Positions 46,301 through 58,300 of a stretch of 64,000 nucleotides of DNA are shown in pieces. The DNA is from Euptelea pleiosperma (lineage: Eukaryota; Streptophyta; Magnoliopsida; Ranunculales; Eupteleaceae): positions 32,992,502 to 33,056,501 of the forward strand of contig CM068547.1 in assembly GCA_035048495.1 (NCBI GenBank). The letters run 5' to 3'. Numbering within the stretch: the stretch's first letter is position 1; every line of letters starts with the position of its first letter. A model generated the notes under the pieces. The model did no database searches, had not been told where the DNA came from, and saw only the letters and a program-made list of their open reading frames with translations. Position numbers and translations under genes: made by a program.

Positions 46301-49300
46301 GGTGCCACAACAGAAAGGCACGAGCCACTTCCAACAAGTGTCTATTTTTTCACTCGGCAACGCCATTCTGTTGTGGAGTGAAGGCACATGAATTTTGATG
46401 TTCAATGCTATGTTCGCCCAAGTAGGTCTGCAGACCCCCATACATGTACTCTCCGCCTTGATCAGATCGAAGAGTTTTGATGCATGTTCCAAACTGAGTG
46501 AGAACCATTTTGTGAAACTGTTTGAAGATAGAGTAAACCTCATCTTTTGACTTCATAACAAAGATCCATGTGCAGCGAGAAAAATCATCCACAAAAGAAA
46601 CAAAATATCGATAGCCAAAGAAGGAAGTAATAGGGGATGGACCCCAAACATCAGTATGAACAATGTCAAAAATAGATAAACTTTTATTACCACGAGGGGG
46701 AAAAGTCGTTCGACAATGCTTGGACAATGCACAGACCTCACAATGAAGATCTGAAATGGACACCGACTTAAACAACTCAGGAAATAACATGCGTAAATAA
46801 GAAAATGAAACATGACCTAAACGAGCATGCCAAGACATAATATGCTCTTTATTGACACTATTGCTAAGACTACTAGACTGAAGGGCTGCAGAGGCTGTAG
46901 GAGTCGCATCTAAGAGATAGAGACCACCCACTTCACGTCCAGTGCCAATCGTCCTCCTCGTGGCCAAGTCCTGAAACACACAATGAGAAGGAAAAAAGGT
47001 TGCACAACAGTTAAGATTCTTCGTAAGAGAACTAACGGATAATAGGTTAGTGGCAAATTTGGGAACATGAAGAACTGAAGATAAAGATAAGCCAGAAGAG
47101 AGGGTGACACGACCTTTCCCCGAAACAGAGGAAAGAGTACCATCGGCAATGCGGACTTTATCCGCACCAGAACAAACGGAATATGAGGAAAAAGAGGATG
47201 ACATACCGGTCATATGCTCTGAAGCCCCTGAATCAATGATCCAAGGTGAACTAGAAGTGGAAGCGGAAGCAGAGACAAGGTTGGCAAAGCTGATGATACC
47301 TGACTGTGCGAACGTAGAAGTGGCAGCAGGCCCATCCAGTTGGGCCATAAAGCGTCGCAAGTTCTCTATCTCATCTCTAGAGAAGGGTGCTGTGGAGGTA
47401 GAAGGTTGAGGCGCAGCAGTATAGGGGGGCGGAGACCCTGGTGTAGAATCCATAGTCGCACTGTGAGCAGTAGTGGGAGTCCCAGGTAGTTGTGGTGGTC
47501 GGCCATGAATATGGTAGCACCTATCCTTGCTGTGGCCTTTACAACCACACCCCTCACAAACATGTAAGCTCCAACACCGATCCCTGGTGTGGCCTTTCTT
47601 GCCACAATGAGCACAAGTAGGTGGAGGACCCCCTTTGGTGCAACCGTTGACGACCGAGGTTTTAGACTTAGGAGGCTTGGAAGCAGGCGGGAAAGCAGCC
47701 AAGGCGGACTTTTCATGAACAGGAGAAGGAGACGTTATATCTCTGCGGCTGTCATCACTCTGAACATATGCATATACCTGATTGAGGGATGGCAAGGTGT
47801 CTTTACTGAGTAACTGAACACGGGCTAACTCAAAATCGGCATTCAGGCCGACAAGGAACTCATATGTACGGTTTTGTTCAACCAACTTCCGATACTGTAA
47901 ACCATCCCCTGGGCACTTAGGGGTAAAGACCTGATAATAATCAAGTTCTTCCCACATACCACGGAGCCTAGCAAAATAATCCGCCAAGGGCAAATCCCCT
48001 TGACAAAAAGTGGCAATGCTCTGGCGTAACTGATACACACGGGCGACATTCTGCTACTGTGAATAAGTCTGGGCTGCTGCATCCCAAATCTCCTTGGCCG
48101 TGGAAAAAAACATGAATCTTCTGCTAATGTGGGACTCCATAGAATTGAGTAGCCATGACATAACCGCTAGATTACCTGTCTCCCATTGTTCAAATGTAGG
48201 ATCGGTCTCGGCGGGTGCTTGTAATCGCCCAGTAATGTACCCTTGTTTCCCGCGTCCACCAATAAACATTTTTGTAGCTCTAGACCACTCCAAATAATTT
48301 TTTCCAGCCAGCTTGGTAGTGGTGATCTGCAAACTAGGGTTTTCAAACGGCATTGGGGCTGAAAGAGTAGTCACGGGAGCCCCGGGGGACGCATCTGACT
48401 TGCCCGACTCATTCAAAGTCGACATTACCGCTCCAAAAGAACAACCAGCAGTAACAAAAACGCAATAAACCACAACTAACAAAAAAAATAACTTATGAAC
48501 CAACCTGAGGGCACTTGAAGGAGAGAAAAGGCCTGTTGAGGCAAACAACACCTTCTAAGAAGCCACGGAGCAAGGGGAACACCATGCAGCACCTAAACAA
48601 CACCCAAACATCATCAAAGAAACCATAGAAGACATTCTTTGAGGATCCATAAGGTAGGGTAGTGCTTGGACAGCACTCCTTGCCCAATAAAAGCCGCCGG
48701 CGGTATTATGTGGGGGGAAAAATCAACCCACACACCTCAATACTTGATGGATCTAAGAGATCCACTTATGGATCTGTAGAGGAGATATGGGGGGGACCAA
48801 AACGAAGCAACAATCCCCAGAAAAAGTTGCCGGATGGCTCCACAATCATCCGAGAAGAAAAAATGAGTTTTTTCGATTTTTTTCGAATATCAGCCCAAAG
48901 ACATCGAACTAGGGCTTAGAAAATTCTCCAAAAATCACTAAAAATCGTGATTAATCAAGATCTACCAGGGGGTAGAGTTTCAGGTCTCCATGAGCACCCT
49001 ATCCGTACGGCTGATGACGTCAGCCGTACGGCTGGATGATGTCAGCGATGACAGCAGCAGTCTCAAGGGTGCTAAGGTTCCTCCACGGTGTGTACGATCT
49101 TCCGAGTATGTCTTGATATAGATCCGACAATGATCTGCTCTGATACCAAGTTGAAATCAAGTCTTGTACTGCAGAGGGAAAGAGGAAAGAGAAGAGAGAA
49201 GAGAGGGGTTACGTGTGTTAACCCTACACACACCCCAATGAATCTTATTTATATTAATAAGTGTGGGCCCTTAAATAAGTAAGAAAATAAAACCATAAAG

Positions 49301-52300
49301 ACACTAAACAATCTATAATAATAGAGAGGTCCTTCAACAGTATCAGTTTTTGATGACATCTTGACATCCCACCCAAGAGTGTACTAGAGGACGAGGAGAA
49401 CTAGACCCATATCCTTGTCATTGTACTTTGATGATTTCTATGTGGGCCCCAGTTCGAGTTCTCCATGTTCATGGGAGCAGAAGACCCCACATGCATGACA
49501 TCTTGAAGACTCTACATTGGAAAGATGCATGTAGGATGCATAGAGAGTTTATTGATAGTTTTATTTGCTTTTTAGTGTTAGTTTTTATTTTTTAGTTGTT
49601 TTGGGTGTCTAAGCAGATAGCCAAAAGTTTTGGGGCTCATTGTAATTTTCCTTAGTTGTTTAAGTGGGCTGTATTTTTTTTCAGCCATTAGAACTTATTA
49701 GTTTTATTGGATGGTTTAGATTAGACTAAGGTTTTAATATTCATATAGAAACTATCATTGATGTATTTTTCAATAATGATGAATGAAATTGACCTAACTT
49801 TTGCGAAATCTCCTGTGAAAGTAAATCTCGAAGCCATCTAATTTGGTGTGAAGCCAAATGTATCTCTTCTCTCTTCCTCTCTTTTTCTTCTCTCTAGATC
49901 TCTTTCCTATTTCTTTTCTTTTGTTTGGATCAATTTTGGCCTATAAACCTTAGCCTTACAACCCCAAAACCCTAACCCTAATTTCCCCCATCCATTCCCT
50001 GTTGACCTAATCATACCCCAACCCCTTCCAATCATAAACGCACCCCTCCCCCCTCATTATGGTGCCTTGCGACACCATCACAGGGCCCTATAGGACACTA
50101 CAACACCCCTCTCTCCTCTTCTCTTCTGTGGTTCCTCCCTTAGACCCAATTTTCTCCTACGTCCTTCAAACCCTTTCATCGCCTTAGATCAAACCCCCAC
50201 ATACCCATTAACCCTATGGTATCCCCAGTACACCCATCTATACCCTGTGGCTCCACCAAAAACCCTCTTCTCCCTATAGAAACCCTTCTATCACATGTTC
50301 TCCTTTTCAGCTCGAACCTACTTGGGCCTCGGATACTCAATTATAACCCCAATAAACACTATAAATCCTTTTGAACCTAATTCTAACTATTAAATCTTGG
50401 ATAAGGAATACAGTGAACCTATACGTGTTGACTGAACCAAGGCTAGTGGATGTCCTCACTTCCATTGGACCCTTCAATTGATAATTGGAGGTTTTACACT
50501 ATTGGATTGTGATTTTTTTGCTTTGGAACAATTAATTAATTATTTCTTAACATATCTAAGTATTTGTGGTAGGTTAGATTTATTTTATGCTTATTATTGT
50601 CCATGGTAATTTAATCCTAATCTCCACCATCATATAGACAGATTTCATAGTCTTGCATCAAATTTGGTATCAGAGCTTAGATCTAGCTTAGGGTATTGTT
50701 CATTGCATGTAGGAATAGAGTTTGCATATTAGAATTAATTCTCATCATCTCATTAGCATCTCATATAGTCATAGGACCTTAGAGAGTCTTTGTCTGCGCA
50801 TGCCTACGTGTAGTGGTAAGAGTTATCAACTCAATATGGATGTTGAGCCAATCACCCCAGCTCTTAAGGATCTGAACAATCACCTGGCAGGCATTGATGC
50901 CAGAATTGAAAAATAGACCCACATTACTAATGCCCATCTAGCTAACTTGGAAACCTCCCTCCATTATAACCATGAGGAAGTAGACGAAGAAGAGTCACGT
51001 ACTCTAAGATGAGGCCGAGGTCGAGGCCGATACTTAGGTCGAGGTTGAGGGCATGTACACCAATCCCTTGGTGAATATCAAGACCCTTATGATCCCAATG
51101 ACCGAATCATGAAGATGGTCAAGATCGATGCTCTTAGCTTTGATGGTCCCCTAGATCCAAAAAGCTTTCCTTGACTGGTTGTCAAATATGGACCACTACT
51201 TTGAGTGGTATGAAATGTCTGAAGGTCATAATGTTAAGTTTGCCAAACTTTACTGGACCAACATCAAGCATAGGATTGAGAGAAGTGCCGAGGACCCCAT
51301 TGCTTAGTGGACTGAGATGAAAGAAGTCCTCAAGGAGAAATACCTTCCATAAGTTATCGCGAAATACTTCTAGATCAATGGCAATCCCTTTTCATCCACT
51401 TGTCTTCATAAATAAAGGAACGAGATTTGATGTCAAGTTGGACATGATGGTCGGTGCCACGATCCTTTCAAAGATGGACCTTAAGAGTGGCTACCATCAA
51501 ATTCGTATTCGTCATGGAAATGAATGGAAAACTGCCTTCTAGACGAAAGATGGTTTATATGAGTGATTAGTCATGCTGTTTGGATTGACCAATGCCCCAA
51601 AGTACTTTTATGAGGGTTATGACACAGGTGTTAAGCCCGTTCATTAGCAAGTTCCTGGTTGTGTACTTCGACGACATCTTGATTTACGGTACCTCTTAAG
51701 AACAACACCTAAATCACTTGAGATAGGTTTGTCAAGTCTGGGGAAAGAAAACATATTTGCAAATCTTTCACATCTCATCAAGTTATCTTCTTAGGATTCA
51801 TTGTCTCTTCTGAAGGAATATCTGCAGACCCCGAAAAGGTTAAAGCTATTGTGAGCTGGCTCGAACCAAAGAACATTCATGACGTTCGTAGCATGAACGG
51901 ATTAAATACATTCTATCGACGGTTCATTCGTGGATTTAGTTCCATCATGGCCCTATCATGGATTGCATTAAAAAAGGGGAATTTTGATGGACTACCTTTA
52001 CTACGAAGGCATTTGAGACGATCAAATCCAGAATGGTTGAGGCTCCTGTTATGCACCTACCTGACTTTTCCAAAGTCTTTGAGGTCGCCTATGAAGTGTC
52101 TGGAGTTGGCATAGGTGGAGTTATGAGTCAATAAGGGCATCCCATTCCTTATTTTAGTGAAAAATTAAATGATGGCAAGCAAAAATTCTACTTATGACAA
52201 GGAATTTAATGCGGTAGTCCAAGCTTTAAGGCATTTGAGACATTACCTACTGCCGCTACAATTCGTCTTGTCTTCTAACCATGACGCACTTAAGTATCTT

Positions 52301-55300
52301 AGCTCTCAGAAGAAATTAAACCCAAAACATGCGAAGTGGGTGCAATTTCTTCAGGAATATACTTTTGTGCTCAAAGATAAAGCTGGAGTCAAGAACAAAC
52401 TAAAAGATTCCATGAGTTGTAAGGTCGCACTGATATACTCTACGAGTGTAGAAGTGATAGGGTTTGAGCAGTTGGAGGATGACTATCCTACCTGCCCACT
52501 TTGGGGAGTTGTACACTTCTCTTTTGAGCGATCAGTTAAGGAGTGACAATTACAGAACGGATTCATGTGCAAGGAAGATAAACTTTGTATTCCAATACGT
52601 TCTTGAGAGATTTTCTCGTTTGGGAGGTTCATGCTGGAGGAGTAATCGGCCATTTTGGTCGTGATAAAACTATTTCCCTTGTTGAGGATCGTTTCTATTG
52701 GCCCAGTCTCAAGCGAGAAGTCGCCAAAATTATATGGCAATGTCGGTAATGTCAACTGGCAAAGCACATAAAGAAAAATATGAGATTGTATACCCCATTG
52801 CTAGTGCCACATTCCCTGTGACAAGACATCAGTATGGATTTCGTGCTTGGGCTGCCAAAGACTATTAGGCAGCACGATTCTATTTTCGTGGTGGAAGACC
52901 GTTTTTCTACAATGGCTCACTTCCTTGTTCTAAAACTTCGAATGCCACTAGGATTGCCAAGATTTTTTTTGAAGAGGTAGTTCGTCTGCATGGGTTGCCT
53001 AAAACCATAGTGTCTGATATGGATGTGAAGTTTATGAGTTATTTTTGGAAGACAGTGGTACATGATGGGCACTAGGCTTCAATTCTTGTATGCTCATCAC
53101 CCACAAACAAATGGTCAGACCGAGGTGGTCAATCGGTTGAGATGTCTTGTGGGTGATGATGTCAAGTCCTAGGATTCCGTATTATGTGGCCGAGTTTGCG
53201 TACAATAGTTCAGTCAATAGGACAACTAGCATGAGTCCATTTGAAGTCGGCAATGGGTACAAACCTAAGAAGCCTATAGATCTCATTCTCGAGTCAGTCA
53301 CACATAAGCCGTCAGAGTTTGACAATACATTCGCATGTCAAATTCGTGAATTGCATTCTGAGATCAGGAAACGAATTATTGTGAACAATGAAAAGTATAA
53401 AATTTATGTTGATTCACACCATATGTATAAAGAATTTCTAGTAGGTGATTATGTGATGGTTCGGATGAGGCTCGAGCGATTTCCATCGGGAGTCGTCAAG
53501 AAGTTACAAGCTCGCAGTGCAGACCCTTCAAGATATTGAAACGAGTGGGTTCCAATGCGTATGATTTGGATCTGCTACTAAATATGGGTATCAATTCAAC
53601 ATTTAATGTGGAGGATCTTGTTCTTGCCCAAGACCTAGCGACCTCAATTAACATCCTTTCTCCTCACCCATTGCTCGATTAAACCCCACAGCCTTTACCT
53701 TCTTCACCGCCCATACCTAAAAGAAGGGAAGAGGTTGAAGATATCTTGGACAAGCAAGTGGTTCTAGTTGAAATAGTCTTCTAGGGTTAGGGTTTCAAAG
53801 GTGCAAGAAGAAGAGAGAAGAGAGAAAAGAGATGTCATGTGTGTCTCACATGACTCCCAAAAATATGAGGACCATACAAAGACATAAATATCCTCATACT
53901 TAGAGGTATTTACTAGACTACCCTTTACATGTAGAATACGTACAAAATACGTCTCTGATAACACTCCCCCTCAAGTTGGTGCATAGATATCTCGCATGCC
54001 CAACTTGCTAAGACACCGGTGAAGTTGCCAACTAGGGACCCCTTTGGTAAATACATTTGCAACTTGCTCATCCCCGGAAAGGATCTTCTCCCTTATGAAG
54101 TGGCGATCCACTTCGATATGCTTGGCCCGATCATGTTGAACAGGATTGCAAGCAATGCTAATGACCGCTTTGTTGTCACAATACAAGTTGATTGAGCCTG
54201 AGAGGGAATCCTAGTTCGGCCACTAGGATTTTCAACCATAGCATTTCACACAGACCATGTGCCATCGCTCTAAATTCAACCTCTGCACTCAATCTAGCAA
54301 CGACAGGTTGTTTCTTGCTTTATCAAGTAACCAAATTGCCCCCAACAAAAGTACAATAGCCTGAGGTAGACCTCCTATCATCTTTGACACCTGCCCAATC
54401 TGCATCAGTATAGGACTCTATCCTCATGTAGCCATTTCTCTTAAAGAGCAGACCTCTACTCGGAGCAGACTTGAGATATCTCAAGATCCTGTGAGCTGCC
54501 ACTAGGCGAATGTTTCTAGGTGAATGCATGTACTGACTTATCACAATCACGGCATAAGCAATATCTAGCCTGGTAAGGGAGAGATCAATCCCCCAACTAT
54601 GTCCTGAAGGAGTTAACCACCATCATCACCCAACTTGTGATTTTGCACTATAAGAGTCTCCACAGGCTTCGCACCCAGCTTCCCAAAATCTCTTAGCAAA
54701 TCTAGAACATACTTTCTCTGAGAGATGATCCCTTGGCTGGATCTTACAACCTCTATACCCAGAAAGTACTTGAGAAGTCCTGAATCTTTAGTCTCAAAGT
54801 CTTCTGCTAGGTGCCCTTTTAGTTTAGCTACCTTTGCTATATCATTCCCTATAAGAATGTATCATCACGTAGACAATAAGGGCGGTGGTGCTCCTTGCTT
54901 GATGCTTGACAAACAGAGTGTGATCAGCTTGGCTTTGAGTATAGCCCAACGCTTTACTGCCAAAGTGAATCGCTCAAACCAGGCTCTTGGGGACTGTTTA
55001 AAGCCATAGAGAGCCTTCCTCAGTCTACATACTTTCCCACCTTCCCCTGGTGGAACGAAACCGGGTGGAGGATCCATGTACACTTCTTCATGTAAGTCAC
55101 CATGCAAAAATATAGTCTTCACATCTAGCTGATGCAAGGGGCCATAATTGGTTTGCTGCTAAGGATAACAACACCCTGCAAGGTTTAAAATTTCGTTTCG
55201 GAAGAATGGAAATAAATTTCCCGAAATTATCGAAATATTTCGCGAAATATTTCCATTTTCTAGGTTACCGACAGGAAAGAATACTTACACGAAATATTTC

Positions 55301-58300
55301 CATTCATGTCGAAATATTTTGCACGAACAGTAAATTTCGATCAATTGACAATATAGATATGTATTATTTAGGTCGAAATGTTTTGACATGTATGGAAACA
55401 TTTCAATCTGATGTAGGAAACATCTCATTTGAATTCATAAATGCCACAAATCCCATATTTTATCCATTTAACCCATTTTCCATATATATATATATATATA
55501 TATATTTTATAAAAAAGATCAATCCATTATTATAGATTTCTTGGTCCGCGGTTTGATCGTGAAGACGAATCGAATCCCATTTTAGAGTTTTTCAAATTCA
55601 AAATGTATTAAGTATAAAACTTCTTGTTATCATTTCTTGCTACAACTAGATAGATTAAGTGTAAATGCATCAAATCTATGATGTATTTACACTAGATTTG
55701 TGTATGGATTGAAGATTGTTTAGGATGAAAATTTAAATTTGGGTAAAACCCCAATTTCATTGGTCTTTACCCAAAACATCCACGATTGTGCATAAATTTA
55801 TTATATGTTGCATGACTTAGCTTGTTCTACAATTTGGTTGGGATAAATGTTTTCCAAAAAAAATTTAACATTCAAAAAATTAAGTAAATGTGATAATTTA
55901 ATAATAGATATGTTTTTAAAAATTATATATAATATTAAGACATTAATGGAAGTGAATAATGATTTGTTAATACTTTGATTTATTACTTTTTATATAATTA
56001 TCAATTAAATAATAATTATCTAATTATATAACTCCTTGACTGACTATCAGATACCTGCCTCAACGTAATACAGGCCACTATGGTCATTCATTTCCACACT
56101 ACACATATGGTTGTATATTATGGTTTGATAGCTTATGAGTGTGTTTTTATGCTTGTTTTATCATTTTTCAAACATTCAACAAAAATTTTCATAATATTTC
56201 CATCATTTCTACATTATTTCCATCATTTCCATGACAAATGTATTATTTCTACACTGGTCGAAATATTTCCACAAAATATTTTCATTTTCGGGTTGGTCGA
56301 AATAAACCTCGAAACCGAAATTTATTTCTCGGTCAATTGAAAAACCGAGACAAACTCCGAAATGAAACGAAACATTCACGAAACATTAAAAAAATGGTGA
56401 AAAAACGAAAGTTCCGAAATATTACGAAATATTACGAAACATACCTAAACATTACAAAATATTTTCAAAATCATTAAATTATATTTTTTATTTATTTTTA
56501 TTTTTTGGATTGTATCGGATTGTCTCGATTTGTCTCGGCGAAACAAACCGAAACATTACGAAACGAAACAAAACATACGAAATATCCAATGTTTCATTTC
56601 GGTTTCCTTACAAAACATACGAAACATTACGAAACATTCCGAAATTTTAAACCATGCAAGGCACTCATCTCTTCAACCATAGCAGCTCTCCACTTAGGAT
56701 GCCCCAATCCTTCTGCCATGGAAAAGAGAATAGGAATGGTAGAAATAGATGTAACGAAGGCCTTCTACGAAGGAGACAAAGCCTCATAAGAAACGAAGTT
56801 GCTCAAAGGATGTTGAGTGGTATAGCTCCTAGTGCGTAGTGCCTTTCCTCAAAGCAATAGGAAGTTGGTCAAATGCAGAACTATCAATAGAAGAAGGGAC
56901 AACAGGTATGGAAGAAGAAGAAATATTACCTGGGTCCAATGAGGGCACGACTGGAACTGGATCAACTGTAGCCTTTCCTCTTCTACTATAGACTTTGAAC
57001 TCCCCCTGAGCTCCAGGAATATTGTCTGTCACCGTAATAGGTGGAGTATGCAGAGACCTCTCAAGAATGGCAGGAAGGGGTGAAGGGACACAGCAGGAAG
57101 AGGGACTTCCCATGAACCAGACCGTTCTTCATTGTTTCTCTCCCCCCTGAAGAGGGGTCAGGGAGAAATAAGAGATGTTCTCACGAAAAGTAACATGATA
57201 GGGGGACTTTAGGTGTAAAAGACGGGAAGGCATCCGATTAGTCAAGTAGGCCGCAGACAGAATGGCATAAGACCAATAGGACTTGGGCCTATGGGAGCTT
57301 ATAAAAAGAAAACGGACTACCTCAGATAGATGGCGCATCTTCCTCTCAGCTACACCATTCTACTGAGGTGTGTAGCTGCAAGAGTTCTGATGACAAATCC
57401 CATGTTCTAGAAAGTATTGTTGGAGGCCTCCATACATATATTCTCTCCCTTGGTCAGAACGAATGACCTTGATGGAGGCACTATATTGGGTCTGGATCAT
57501 CTTATGGAAACCCTTAAAGATGGAATGAACTTCATCTTTGGTTTTCATAAGATAGACAAAAGTACAGTGAGTGTAATCATCCACAAAGGTAAACAAATAA
57601 CGAAATCCAAATATAGAGGTAATAGGGGCAAGACCCCAAACATCAGAGTGCACAACATCAAAAGCAATTGAACATCTATTACCTTTGGAAGGGTAATTAT
57701 TCCGACAATGTTTAGAAAGCTCGCAGGTTTCACAATACAGTTTTGATAAAGAAACAGAAAGAAATAAAGCAGGGAATAATATCTTCACGTACTGAAAGGA
57801 GACATGCCCTAGATGAGCATGCTAACACAAGACTTACTACACAAGACTTACTAGACACTACTACGGCTACTACTAAGTGATTGTAGTGCTGCGGGCACAG
57901 AAGGTTGTCCATTCAGAAGATAGAGGCCATCAGCCTCACGTACAGTGCCAATCGTCATCCTCATCTCCGGGTCATGAAAGACACAATTCAAAGGGAAGAA
58001 GGTGACACTGCAAATCAATTTGCGAGTTAAAGCACTGACAGATAAAAGATTGGAAGTAAATTTGGGAACATGTAAAACAGAAGACAAAGGAAGTTGGGAA
58101 GAGAGAATGACATAGTCAATGATCCAGGTGGGACTGGGTGAAGGAGTAGACACATGATGATCAGTACTACTGGTACCTGACTGCGCGAAGGAGGTAGAGG
58201 ATGTGGCAGAGGAACCATCCAACTGTGCAAGCAAGCGTCGAAGGGTCTCAATCTCGGATGCAGAGACAGGAGCAGGTGAGGCCATAGGAGCGGAACCCAA

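Larger units (their letters stand above)
43812..49339 (-). mobile_element. Complete young copia (Ty1) retrotransposon
   Basis: Two 191-bp LTRs (43812-44002 and 49149-49339) differ at two sites only. A 5-bp target duplication GTATC lies at 43807-43811 and 49340-49344. The primer site (reverse complement of TGGTATCAGAGC) is at 49137-49148, directly next to the 5' LTR, and a polypurine tract (AGGGGGAG on the minus strand) abuts the 3' LTR. The element is 5528 bp and carries one gag-pol frame. It is the youngest insertion in the window by LTR identity and lies in the same orientation as the CMT2-like host gene. Confidence 0.95.
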
